DNA of 7,829 nt from an uncultured Sphingobium sp. (GTDB lineage: Bacteria; Pseudomonadota; Alphaproteobacteria; Sphingomonadales; Sphingomonadaceae): contig CAJYHD010000415.1 in NCBI GenBank assembly GCA_913773715.1, positions 1 to 7,829 of the forward strand, read 5' to 3'. Positions 1-6,440 of this stretch are shown one piece after another. Within the stretch, counting starts at the first letter, position 1; each line of letters starts with the position of its first letter. A program made the position numbers and the translations under genes. Under the pieces are notes generated by a model. That model saw only the letters and a program-made list of their open reading frames with translations, did no database searches and was not told where the DNA came from.

Positions 1-554
1 CTGCTGCCGTGCTCGCCAGCTGGAGCTCGGAACAAGCGCTTATTTTTAGCGACGCCGAGATCCCGGAGGAAGAGAAGGCCCTCGCCGCCACGATTGTGAT
101 GGCGTGCGGCGGGGATATCGATGATCTTCCTGTTGTTTGGTGGCAGAACGAATGGATGTCTCGAAATGATTTCGTCAGCACGTTGTGCTCGGTCGATCGG
201 GTCATTCTTCATGAAGGTGATATCACCCATGAGGATGATGATGATGTTACTAAGCGCGATTTCGAATCCGACTTTGAGGCTTATCCTCTGATCGCGCAGA
301 CGGCGGACTCTCAGTACAATCAAGTGAAGACTACCAGTTGGATCACCGCAATCACGCAGGGAAACGGCAGGTCACCGCTAGAAGCAATTGAGGACCTCAT
401 CATCATGACGTGGGGCGAAGCGACCAAGGAAGAAGATATCCTACCCGTCGGCGAGGTCAATGGCACGGAGATCCAGCGATCGGTTCTCGTCTATAGCCCC
501 GGGGGGCAAGAAGAAGTTGTGGATACGCTGGCAAGCGACGATCCGCAGTTTTAG
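1..554 (+). CDS. Acidic hypothetical protein, 5' end outside window
   Basis: The reading frame is open to the left edge of the window, so this is probably the C-terminal part of a longer protein. A GTG at position 9 would give 181 residues, but no ribosome binding site can be seen before it. I do not recognise the family. The visible part is strongly acidic, with a run of Asp after an ILHEGDITHE stretch and many further Glu/Asp up to the C-terminus. It has Trp-rich spots (VVWWQNEW, TSWITAIT) and no obvious membrane segment, signal peptide or catalytic motif. It ends with TAG and converges on the nuclease/reverse transcriptase operon, leaving 143 bases between the two stop codons. It could belong to a neighbouring accessory system that lies mostly outside the window. 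The coding call rests on the long open frame; no function is proposed. Confidence 0.6.
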   Translation, partial: AAVLASWSSEQALIFSDAEIPEEEKALAATIVMACGGDIDDLPVVWWQNEWMSRNDFVSTLCSVDRVILHEGDITHEDDDDVTKRDFESDFEAYPLIAQTADSQYNQVKTTSWITAITQGNGRSPLEAIEDLIIMTWGEATKEEDILPVGEVNGTEIQRSVLVYSPGGQEEVVDTLASDDPQF

Positions 555-667
555 GCTGAAGTGCGTTTCGAATGGACCTTGAGTGCAGCGTACGCCGGCT
601 AATGTGGTTCTCATGCTGCTACCAATGGGTCCGCTGGAGCGGGCTGACAGTCACTAGGAAAAGTCGA

Positions 668-728
668 TGCAGTCGGCAGATTCCTCTAGGGCCTGCTTCA
701 GCGCCGATCGGAATCCTGGCCGACTGCA
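668..728 (-). terminator. Nested inverted repeat over the nuclease stop codon, likely terminator
   Basis: A perfect 10-base arm TGCAGTCGGC (668-677) pairs with GCCGACTGCA (719-728). Inside it GATTCC (679-684) pairs with GGAATC (710-715), giving a long interrupted hairpin with a 25-base loop. The TGA stop of the nuclease gene (698-700) lies in the loop. On the minus strand the hairpin is followed after four bases by CTTTTCC, a short T-run that fits a weak intrinsic terminator for the RT/nuclease operon. The structure could also serve the converging plus-strand gene, but no T-run follows on that side. A structured RNA with another role is possible. Confidence 0.5.
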
Positions 729-1450
729 GATCGCAACAGTTCGACGAGTTCAACGCGGTTTGAAGACGCAGACGCCGAGCGAAGCAGATTGTCGTAGTTT
801 ACCAAAAGGGCTGCGTTGCGGCGGGGGTTCAGCAGGAGCACGTCCGCCCAGATCTGACCGTCATTCTCGACGGCTCGAGCATACTGTAGCAGCCAGTACA
901 TGAGCACCTGTCGAAAATCGCCTGCTCCGAAGTTCCGATCGGTATGTTTGACCTCGATGAGGGTCGAGCCGAGGGCGAAGTCCCCATTGCCGGTAGCTAC
1001 CCAGCCAAGACCAGGAATCAGGGGCGCACGTTCAAGAATCGCGGAAGGCCTTTGAGCCCGGACGCTGTCCAGCATCGCCACTAAATTTCGTGCAGCGTGG
1101 TCTGCGACCGAGATGTCGCTCGGCTCGAGCTTTTCCGGGATGCGGGCGTCGAAATGGCGACGCTGTCGTGACGACGCGACCTTCAGGCATTCGTCCCACG
1201 ACGCCGCGTCGCCGCCGCGTAGTTCGCTTTCGGATCGGGCCATCGAGATCTCGAAAAGCATCGCGTTCTGCAGGCTACTGGCTTCAATCGCTTCAGCCGG
1301 AATCGCCTGGATGTCGGTGAAGGCGAACATCTTGCTGTTCAAGGCATTGACGAGTCCGCCGGTCAGGCGCGGAAACAAAATGTCGAGAACGCCAGGAATG
1401 TCACGCGCCACTGTCCTCGGATCGCGCGCCGGAAGGCGACTAGCCGGCAT
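698..1450 (-). CDS. PD-(D/E)XK nuclease-like protein paired with a reverse transcriptase
   Basis: This 250-residue protein carries a pattern typical of the PD-(D/E)XK nuclease fold in its second half. Glu140 could be the helix acid, Asp157 sits in GNGDFALG, and Glu166-Val-Lys168 sits in TLIEVKHT. A following helix with DFRQVLMYWLL (Asp178, Gln181, Tyr185) matches the QxxxY element often seen in RecB-like members. Such proteins cut DNA (less often RNA) with divalent metal. The N-terminal 135 residues are mostly helical-looking and unrecognised; they may bind the partner or nucleic acid. The ATG overlaps the last 11 bases of the reverse transcriptase gene. GAGGA lies 11 bases and GGGTG 4 bases before it, which suggests translational coupling and a shared job. 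The fold is assigned from motifs only. It could be an inactive member or a binding protein, although the D...ExK residues look intact. Confidence 0.75.
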   Translation of the reverse strand: MPASRLPARDPRTVARDIPGVLDILFPRLTGGLVNALNSKMFAFTDIQAIPAEAIEASSLQNAMLFEISMARSESELRGGDAASWDECLKVASSRQRRHFDARIPEKLEPSDISVADHAARNLVAMLDSVRAQRPSAILERAPLIPGLGWVATGNGDFALGSTLIEVKHTDRNFGAGDFRQVLMYWLLQYARAVENDGQIWADVLLLNPRRNAALLVNYDNLLRSASASSNRVELVELLRSAVGQDSDRR

Positions 1451-3068
1451 TTCTCACCCAGTCCTCGTAAAAAGATGCAAAGTCGCCCTTCGTGGTGGTC
1501 TCGATCCCAAGTCGCCAAGCCTGTGATAGAGTGCCGCGCAACTGCTTTCGCGATTTCTCGCCTTCGTCTCCGAATGCGCGTGCCGCCAGCCACACCATAC
1601 GCTGTTCGTCGGCGCCGAGATTCTGCCACTGGTTGCGAAGTCGCGTGAAGCTCGACCGATCGCGCCAATGCCGCCAGCAGTCGATGCAGGCCCGCCGAAC
1701 CGATGCGGATGTCGTTGCATCGTAGGTCCGACGGACAAAGGCGCCGCGGATATCCGTGCGAACGAACCGGATCGCCCGGAGATAATGCAGCATATTGGCT
1801 TCGGGAACGAGAAGATGAGGAGCAGCGCCTGGGATGTGATCAAGCAGGTTATCGATGGCGTCGAATATCGCCGCGAACTCGTCATTAGCCCGAACCGCAT
1901 AGACGCCGCGCATGATCTTCGACCAAGAGGCACGAAAGGAATCAAGATTGTTCGGGTTGAGAAGCGTGGCGCAGAGCTGGACCGCGACTGCAGGCTCCTG
2001 GAATTTGAGGGCGCGTCCGATCTGGGCGAGCACGAAGGCGTCAGGCTGTGATTTCTCCCGCTCAAGGTCGAGCAGAAACGATATGTCGATCTTCTCGAAG
2101 GATTGTTTGAGTTTCTCGTATTCCGCGGTGGCGCTGTCGGAGTATGGGTCGAAATGGAGGTCGAGTTCCCTCAGCGCGAGACTTGCATCCTCGCCATCGC
2201 CTAATTGTGCCGAGACGAAGTCGCGATAATGCTTCGCGCTCAGGATTGTCGTTTTGCTGCGGTTGAGTGAAAGCCCGTAGTCCGCAAGCGCATGCGACAG
2301 ATTCGAGAGCGCCTTGTAAGCCTCCTGCCGAGAACGACAGATCAAGGTATAGTCATCGACATATCGATGCCAAACGAGGCCGCCATCGGTGAGCGATCGA
2401 TCGATCGGCGTCATCATCACTTCGGCCAGTATCCGCGCGCACTGACCGCCGACGGGCAGACCGAAGGAGCGGCCGGCCGCGAGCTGGCTCAGGATGCGAT
2501 CAATTTGCATTGCCACGGTCGAGGCCGGCGCCAGATCCTTGACGACGTTCTCCAATCGATGGTGGTAGATGTGCTCGTAGAAGCTGGAAATATCGGTCTG
2601 GATGACGACGGAGCCCTCCTGGTCCAGGTCGAGCTCGTCTAGGGTTGCAAGCTTGTAGGTGCGCCATGACCTGCTGCGATCGAAAAAGCCCGGACCTTCG
2701 GACGCAAGCCGATAGGAGTGCGCCCGATGGCTCCGTTGGCTTTCATTTGCTTCTGCAATCGCCAGACCAAGCCCATTGAGATAGAGATTCCAGAACGGAT
2801 GGATCTTTGTCGTGATGCGGAAACCGTGTGGCCCTGACGGAACGAGCAGGCGTTCCGCCGCTATTGCCAGCCCGTTCATGAAATTGACGGCCTTTCCGAC
2901 CTTGCCTGTTTCGATGTTCTGAAACAGGTCGAGGCAGAGCGCCGCGAGATCGCCGGCCCTCTCCTTCACGAAGCCGGCATCCAGATCGTAGGGCAGCGTA
3001 TCGTTATCACCGCTGTGACCAATCTCGAGCGCCGCCCGTACGAAATGATTGATGTTGACCTTGATCAT
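1440..3068 (-). CDS. Reverse transcriptase, UG/Abi-like class, with helical C-terminal region
   Basis: This is an RNA-directed DNA polymerase of 542 residues from the ATG at 3068. Palm motifs are in order: TDISSFYEHI (158-167, catalytic Asp159), GLPVGGQCARILAE (203-216, motif B), RYVDDY (235-240, Asp238 and Asp239), and GLSLNRSKT (265-273, motif D Lys272). An upstream conserved-looking block, IHPFWNLYLNGLGLAIA, lies at 89-105. After about residue 300 there is no maturase X or HNH domain, only some 240 helix-rich residues. These recall the alpha-helical repeat region of Abi-type RTs (family knowledge). Many RTs of this class act in phage defence, some by untemplated or ncRNA-templated DNA synthesis. 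The nuclease gene overlaps its 3' end, so the two probably work together. An in-frame GTG at 3095 would add nine residues. Neither start has an ideal ribosome binding site; GAGAAG lies 12 bases before the ATG. The RT activity call is firm; subclass and defence role are inferred. Confidence 0.9.
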   Translation of the reverse strand: MIKVNINHFVRAALEIGHSGDNDTLPYDLDAGFVKERAGDLAALCLDLFQNIETGKVGKAVNFMNGLAIAAERLLVPSGPHGFRITTKIHPFWNLYLNGLGLAIAEANESQRSHRAHSYRLASEGPGFFDRSRSWRTYKLATLDELDLDQEGSVVIQTDISSFYEHIYHHRLENVVKDLAPASTVAMQIDRILSQLAAGRSFGLPVGGQCARILAEVMMTPIDRSLTDGGLVWHRYVDDYTLICRSRQEAYKALSNLSHALADYGLSLNRSKTTILSAKHYRDFVSAQLGDGEDASLALRELDLHFDPYSDSATAEYEKLKQSFEKIDISFLLDLEREKSQPDAFVLAQIGRALKFQEPAVAVQLCATLLNPNNLDSFRASWSKIMRGVYAVRANDEFAAIFDAIDNLLDHIPGAAPHLLVPEANMLHYLRAIRFVRTDIRGAFVRRTYDATTSASVRRACIDCWRHWRDRSSFTRLRNQWQNLGADEQRMVWLAARAFGDEGEKSRKQLRGTLSQAWRLGIETTTKGDFASFYEDWVRNAG

Positions 3069-3341
3069 TTCCAAATTTTTCTTCTCGCATGGCACTTCGA
3101 GAGGACGGCCATCCCGATACTACCATCTTGCAGAGGGAAAAATCGTGTGTCCAGCACCGGACGGTTACAAGCTAGACGCTTGAGCAACATGCTGCACCTT
3201 GAAAGACGGATGCGAGGACATGGACGTTATCCGCCGGGGTCTATCTGACCTGCCGATGACGAAGATGCCAATGATCGGCGGCAGCTCTCGCCAATACCAG
3301 CCCGGGGCCTGGCGGGCGATTGTCGCCGGATCATTGCGGCT
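3069..3341 (-). other. Leader region upstream of the reverse transcriptase gene
   Basis: About 270 bases without a credible gene separate the reverse transcriptase start from the hairpin behind the helicase gene; short ORFs here look like chance. A small hairpin GGCGA-TTG-TCGCC lies at about 3314-3326. An imperfect one pairs CTGCCGAT (3250-3257) with ATCGGC and a nearby CAG around 3274-3284. I could not pick a convincing promoter, and I see no clear msr/msd layout of a retron. The region is the natural place for an operon promoter and for any RT-associated noncoding RNA, but the sequence alone does not show one. Confidence 0.3.
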
Positions 3342-3375
3342 AGATCGGCTGTTCCTGTGATAGAACAGCCGATCT
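3342..3375 (-). terminator. Perfect 13-bp hairpin after the helicase gene
   Basis: AGATCGGCTGTTC (3342-3354) is perfectly complementary to GAACAGCCGATCT (3363-3375), with an 8-base loop. It starts 9 bases past the TGA stop of the helicase gene, the usual position of an intrinsic terminator. No T-run follows on the minus strand, so it may instead be an mRNA-stabilising 3' end or a factor-dependent stop. It separates the replication module from the RT/nuclease cargo operon. Confidence 0.6.
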
Positions 3376-3384
3376 TGCTCGGTC

Positions 3385-5001
3385 TCACTCCGGCATGGCG
3401 AAGCAGTAGAACCATTCCATCTTCTTGTTTGCGCGGATGCGGCATTGGCGACCGCGACCTCCATCGCCGCTGCCCATGTTGAGGTTGCCGAAGTCCAAGG
3501 TGCCTTTCAGCGCGTTCCAGTCGGGGAACATCGTGCGCCCAAACTCTGCGGTCAGGAGCAGGCACTGCTTTCCCTTGATCTTGCGGAGGAAAGCGCCTGC
3601 GGCCCGCATTTGATCGTCGGTCAGCGTCGGAAGATTGCGGCGATCTACCGTGATGGTCTCAGGACGAGCGGCGATCGCACGCAGCCGGTCGGCGAGCGAC
3701 TGACGCAGCGGAACCGTCGCACGGAAGTTGGCGTAGCAGTGCTGGGCCGCCGCCATGCAGTCGAAGCCGCTGGGAAGAACACCACAGTGCTTGGCGAAGA
3801 CCCCGGCTGCGTAGACAAGGCCGTAGGCCTCGGCGACGCGCACGTCGGAGCCGTTGCTGTCGTTGATGCCTACCGCCGCCTTGAACTTGTCGATGTAGCG
3901 GCGGACCTTGGCCTTCAAGGCCGGCTCGTCATTGTGGCGTACAGTGACGAGCTCCTCGATGAACTTGGGCATCGCCGTGCCGTACTGATCGGCCATGCCA
4001 GCTTCGAGCGCCTGAGTGAACTGGCGGTAGTTATCGTATCCAGCGGCGAGCGGACCAAAGACGCCCGCATCACCAGTTGGCACCATGATGGTGTTAAGCC
4101 GGTCCGTCGCCGCGTCGGCGACATCACGATGTGTTTGCGCCAGAACTTCGTGAAAGGGCGCATTGGCGGTGATAACGCAGACAAACCAGTAACGCTTCTG
4201 GTCAGGCTCGTTGCAGCGCCCCTTGGTGGCACCTTGAGCCATGGCGAAGCTGAAATCCTGCATCATCCGGCGATTAGATGCTGCAGTGCCGCCCTGGTTG
4301 TAGAGGTTGGCCTCGTCGATGAGGAAGGGCATGTCCGAATGCACCTGCATCGATTTCTCGAGCGCGACGGGCGTCATTGAGAACGTCGTGATGTACCCCT
4401 GGTGGCCGAGCATTGCCGGCCCGGACGTCGACGCCATCAAACGCATCGTGGTGGTCTTGCCCTTGCCCCCTTCGCCGGCCAGCTCGAAGCCCGGGTTTGC
4501 CGACAAACCCGAGAGTTCGAGCATCGGCGCGGCGAACGCCGCCATGAGAAAGAACGACGGGATCGGGTGGCCGCAGAGCGGCTCCGCAACCTGCTTGAGC
4601 CATTCGGCGTGGGTGCCCTTCGTGGCACACTTGTGCGGGCTAGCTGCGAAGGCCACGAGACCCTTGCGAGTGCCCCTGGGAGCGAACACATGGCCCGACG
4701 CAATCGCGAACTGACCACTGTCCCAGCCAGGGCGATCGAAGATCAGGCGAGCGGCGAAGTGCTCGAGTTCCGCGAGCTTACCAAGCAATTCTTCCTTTTC
4801 TGTCTTCTTCCAGATCGTTACGCCGCGATCTGCGAGCAGGCGGAACATCCCGGGCTGGTCAATTAAATCGCGCTCGTGCAGCAGGACCTTCTGGCGGCCA
4901 CGACGTACCTCGTACCACCGCTGGCCGCGTTGATCGACATAGCCTTTCACCTTGACCGACGGCTGACACCACTTGGTATCTCGCAAATTCTTCGTAGTCA
5001 T
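3385..5001 (-). CDS. DUF927-type P-loop helicase/ATPase of a mobile element
   Basis: This 538-residue protein is an ATPase related to the helicases that plasmids, satellites and integrative elements use for replication. A Walker A motif GEGGKGKTTTM starts at Gly176, with Lys182 as the phosphate-binding lysine. A Walker B stretch MPFLIDEAN carries Asp229 and Glu230. A sensor-1-like VCVITANAP has Asn280, and Arg301 in DRLNTIMVP is a possible finger. The region before Walker A (PGWDSG near 91, then CGHPIPSFFLMAAFAAPML) and the order of motifs fit the DUF927 family. I see no primase active site, so priming would need another protein. The ATG at 5001 has GGA seven bases upstream and is preferred over a TTG at 5013 without a ribosome binding site. 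It follows the possible replication initiator after a 205-base structured gap. A strong hairpin ends it. ATPase identity is secure; the precise replication role is inferred. Confidence 0.87.
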   Translation of the reverse strand: MTTKNLRDTKWCQPSVKVKGYVDQRGQRWYEVRRGRQKVLLHERDLIDQPGMFRLLADRGVTIWKKTEKEELLGKLAELEHFAARLIFDRPGWDSGQFAIASGHVFAPRGTRKGLVAFAASPHKCATKGTHAEWLKQVAEPLCGHPIPSFFLMAAFAAPMLELSGLSANPGFELAGEGGKGKTTTMRLMASTSGPAMLGHQGYITTFSMTPVALEKSMQVHSDMPFLIDEANLYNQGGTAASNRRMMQDFSFAMAQGATKGRCNEPDQKRYWFVCVITANAPFHEVLAQTHRDVADAATDRLNTIMVPTGDAGVFGPLAAGYDNYRQFTQALEAGMADQYGTAMPKFIEELVTVRHNDEPALKAKVRRYIDKFKAAVGINDSNGSDVRVAEAYGLVYAAGVFAKHCGVLPSGFDCMAAAQHCYANFRATVPLRQSLADRLRAIAARPETITVDRRNLPTLTDDQMRAAGAFLRKIKGKQCLLLTAEFGRTMFPDWNALKGTLDFGNLNMGSGDGGRGRQCRIRANKKMEWFYCFAMPE

Positions 5002-5013
5002 GTCTTTATCCAA

Positions 5014-5031
5014 TTCACGTGATTCACGTGA
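5014..5031. repeat. Two abutting TTCACGTGA repeats, palindromic cores
   Basis: TTCACGTGA occurs at 5014-5022 and again, directly abutting, at 5023-5031. Each copy contains the perfect 8-base palindrome TCACGTGA. The pair lies 13-30 bases upstream of the chosen helicase start codon. Such a site could bind a dimeric repressor or a replication initiator; no partner can be named from sequence. Confidence 0.65.
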
Positions 5032-5038
5032 AAACTGA

Positions 5039-5054
5039 CAGTACAGACGTACTG
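5039..5054. repeat. Small inverted repeat CAGTAC-AGAC-GTACTG
   Basis: A 6-base perfect stem with a 4-base loop lies 8 bases beyond the tandem TTCACGTGA repeats, in the gap between the possible replication initiator and the helicase gene. On its own it is weak. It is listed because it is one of three inverted repeats in about 140 bases. Confidence 0.45.
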
Positions 5055-5087
5055 CTCATCTTCGTCGTGATGTTTGGAAATATCGGC

Positions 5088-5126
5088 AGATGAGAGTAGG
5101 TGTAGTGTTACACCGTTCTCTCATCT
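5088..5126. repeat. Two-part hairpin in the putative origin gap
   Basis: AGATGAGAG (5088-5096) pairs with CTCTCATCT (5118-5126). Inside, GGTGTA (5099-5104) pairs with TACACC (5109-5114) around the loop GTGT. The total is 15 base pairs with one small internal loop (TA against GTT). It lies 87 bases upstream of the helicase ATG. It could be a leader structure, or a hairpin of a replication origin recognised on single strands. Confidence 0.65.
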
Positions 5127-5142
5127 CCAATTCAGTCTATTG

Positions 5143-5174
5143 TGCCCTGGAGGCCACTGCAGACCTCCAGGGCA
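5143..5174 (-). terminator. Perfect 11-bp hairpin after the possible initiator gene
   Basis: TGCCCTGGAGG (5143-5153) pairs perfectly with CCTCCAGGGCA (5164-5174) around a 10-base loop. On the minus strand it starts 32 bases beyond the TAA of the possible initiator gene. The sequence after it (ACAATAGACTG) is not T-rich, so a classical intrinsic terminator is not certain. With the two neighbouring inverted repeats it could equally form part of a replication origin. Confidence 0.5.
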
Positions 5175-5206
5175 TGCTATTTGCGTACTTCGCTCGATGA
5201 GTTCGT

Positions 5207-5779
5207 TTAGCTGACCGGCTTGGTCTGGGTCAGACCATTCTTGGTCACCCGCAACCCGATCATCAGCGTCAGATCATCAATCGACCACTTGTCCAGCCAG
5301 AGCAGGACCTGAGAATGATAGGGCTCAGGAAGGCGACGCTTCCGACGCGCACGACGACGGCGACCATCCTCCGACACCCACAGGGCTCGTGCAGGCCAGT
5401 AGGACTGCACGAGGTACGTCAGCGGGCGCGGCAACCGGTTGACGCGCTTACGCGTCATCCGCACCCGACGGTACACCGGGCTGGGAGAACCATCCGGCAG
5501 CCAACGAGACGTCGCGTAGTTCGGCAGGGAGCGGAGGCGGTCGACCACCTGCGCCATGCCGCCGTAGGCGATACCGTGCACGTGGAGGCGGTAGACCTTC
5601 GCTTTCGGATCGAACTCACCGTGCAGGCCGAGAAAGATCCAGCCGGTGGCAGTGGCAGCCCCCATCTCGTACAGGGCCGTACGCAACGCTGCCAGCAGCA
5701 GGATCGGGTTCACCGCCAACAACTGCTCGGCGGTGAACTCCCAAGACGACGGGATGATCGTGAACTTGGTCAGCTTCAT
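5207..5779 (-). CDS. Possible HUH-type replication initiator protein
   Basis: The protein has 190 residues from the ATG at 5779. That start is fixed by AAGGAGG seven bases upstream and by a 4-base ATGA overlap with the preceding gene. YRLHVHGIAYGG contains His66-Val-His68. This matches the metal-binding HxH of HUH endonucleases, which nick DNA through a tyrosine to start rolling-circle replication or transfer. An N-terminal strand (KLTKFTIIP) could be motif 1. Tyr122 and Tyr127 in PLTYLVQSYW are candidate nucleophiles. A very basic patch (about 139-149, GRRRRARRKRR) would suit DNA binding. The position before a hairpin-rich gap and a helicase gene supports a replication role. The family is not recognised with certainty. 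The protein is short, and a single HxH can arise by chance, so a plain DNA-binding protein remains possible. Confidence 0.5.
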   Translation of the reverse strand: MKLTKFTIIPSSWEFTAEQLLAVNPILLLAALRTALYEMGAATATGWIFLGLHGEFDPKAKVYRLHVHGIAYGGMAQVVDRLRSLPNYATSRWLPDGSPSPVYRRVRMTRKRVNRLPRPLTYLVQSYWPARALWVSEDGRRRRARRKRRLPEPYHSQVLLWLDKWSIDDLTLMIGLRVTKNGLTQTKPVS

Positions 5780-6102
5780 GCGCCAACCTCCTTCACGAGG
5801 CACCACAAAGCCCCGGCGATCTTGATGCGCTGCTCGCGCATGTAGACGCTGGATGCCGAGCTCTTGGGCGCGTCACCGCCCGTGCCCAGTGGATCCAGCC
5901 GGTTCGCCAAGGCCTTCGCCGCCTCGGCATTGATCATCCCAGGATACTTCTTGGCCGCTGCACGCAGACGGCGTGTGCGGCGCGAGTCCTCCTCGCGGCT
6001 GTGTTCTGGTGTCTCAAACCCGCTGCGGCGCTTCCCCAGGCCTTGGTCCACGCGGAACCGAGCGGGGGGAAGCGTCAGATTGGCGATACCACGCCCGCTC
6101 AT
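5776..6102 (-). CDS. Small basic hypothetical protein of the replication operon
   Basis: This 108-residue protein is rich in Arg and Lys, with the densest stretch around residues 33-52 (HSREEDSRRTRRLRAAAKKY). No known domain, membrane segment or signal peptide was recognised. Its ATG overlaps the stop of the AlpA-like gene in an ATGA, with GGAGA seven bases upstream. Its own stop overlaps the start of the possible replication initiator in the same way. It is therefore translated in a tightly coupled operon. The basic charge and context suggest a DNA-binding accessory or control protein for replication, but that is inference only. Confidence 0.72.
   Translation of the reverse strand: MSGRGIANLTLPPARFRVDQGLGKRRSGFETPEHSREEDSRRTRRLRAAAKKYPGMINAEAAKALANRLDPLGTGGDAPKSSASSVYMREQRIKIAGALWCLVKEVGA
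5787..5793 (-). promoter_or_regulatory. Strong ribosome binding site that sets the possible initiator start
   Basis: AAGGAGG on the minus strand, seven bases before the ATG at 5779. It rules out the upstream in-frame GTG at 5806, which would place this site inside the coding region. Confidence 0.8.
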
Positions 6103-6362
6103 GCTGCGCTCTCCAGCGAATTGGAGGCGAACTCGGTACGATAGAACAACTGTGCGCCGGCAAGCTCGGGAGCCAGCAGGCGGATCACACTATCAGTCGT
6201 GATCAACGTGCGTCGGCCTGCACGGACAGCGGTTAGCTGGCCCATTTTCAACATCTGGAAGGTCTTGGTGCGCCCGAGTCCGGACAGCGCCAGAAACTCG
6301 GCGATGGTGAGAGTCAGGCGGGTGAAAACGATACTTCGGTCAACTGGTGTCGCGTTGCTCAT
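6099..6362 (-). CDS. AlpA/MerR-type winged-helix DNA-binding protein
   Basis: This 87-residue protein looks like the small AlpA-type or excisionase-like regulators of satellites and integrative elements. TLTIAEFLALSGLGRTKTFQ (18-36) has the shape of a recognition-helix domain with the usual SGLGRTK turn. It is followed by MLKMGQLTAVRAGRRTLIT, whose AGRRTLIT forms the wing, and by DSVIRLL. The ATG at 6362 is chosen because AGGAG lies eight bases upstream and the domain fits this length. A longer frame to 6512 would add 50 unrelated residues. It is the first gene of the minus-strand replication operon and overlaps the next gene by ATGA. Family relatives activate integrase or excision genes or repress their own promoter. 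Which role applies here cannot be read from sequence, and no integrase is visible in the window. Confidence 0.82.
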   Translation of the reverse strand: MSNATPVDRSIVFTRLTLTIAEFLALSGLGRTKTFQMLKMGQLTAVRAGRRTLITTDSVIRLLAPELAGAQLFYRTEFASNSLESAA

Positions 6363-6370
6363 GTGAGCCA

Positions 6371-6375
6371 CTCCT
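6371..6375 (-). promoter_or_regulatory. Ribosome binding site that sets the AlpA-like start
   Basis: AGGAG on the minus strand, eight bases before the ATG at 6362, picks this start over the longer open frame reaching to 6512. Confidence 0.7.
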
Positions 6376-6380
6376 GTGGA

Positions 6381-6401
6381 GCGCCGCGGGAAGTGCGGCG
6401 C
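6381..6401 (-). promoter_or_regulatory. GC-rich hairpin in the leader of the AlpA-like gene
   Basis: GCGCCGC (6381-6387) pairs with GCGGCGC (6395-6401) around a 7-base loop. If transcription starts further upstream, the hairpin lies in the mRNA leader just before the ribosome binding site and could tune translation. It could instead be an operator. Confidence 0.45.
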
Positions 6402-6440
6402 GACAGACCAGTTATCGGATAGCAAAAATGCTTTCTTCCG

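Noticed and set aside
572..903. Short plus-strand open frames at 572-763 and 667-903
   Set aside because: They overlap each other and the nuclease gene antisense, lack ribosome binding sites and show no protein-like pattern.
1440..3068. Group II intron-encoded protein
   Set aside because: No maturase X or HNH domain and no intron RNA domain V/VI structure was seen beside it; an overlapping nuclease gene follows instead.
3069..3384. Retron msr/msd region upstream of the RT
   Set aside because: The RT lacks the retron-like layout I would expect, and no paired a1/a2 ends with a long msd hairpin could be found; the strong hairpin at 3342-3375 fits the helicase gene end better.
3445..4380. Long plus-strand open frame (311 codons) opposite the helicase gene
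   Set aside because: It lies fully antisense to a gene with clear Walker motifs. Its composition is that of a reversed GC-rich coding strand, with no ribosome binding site or recognisable domain.
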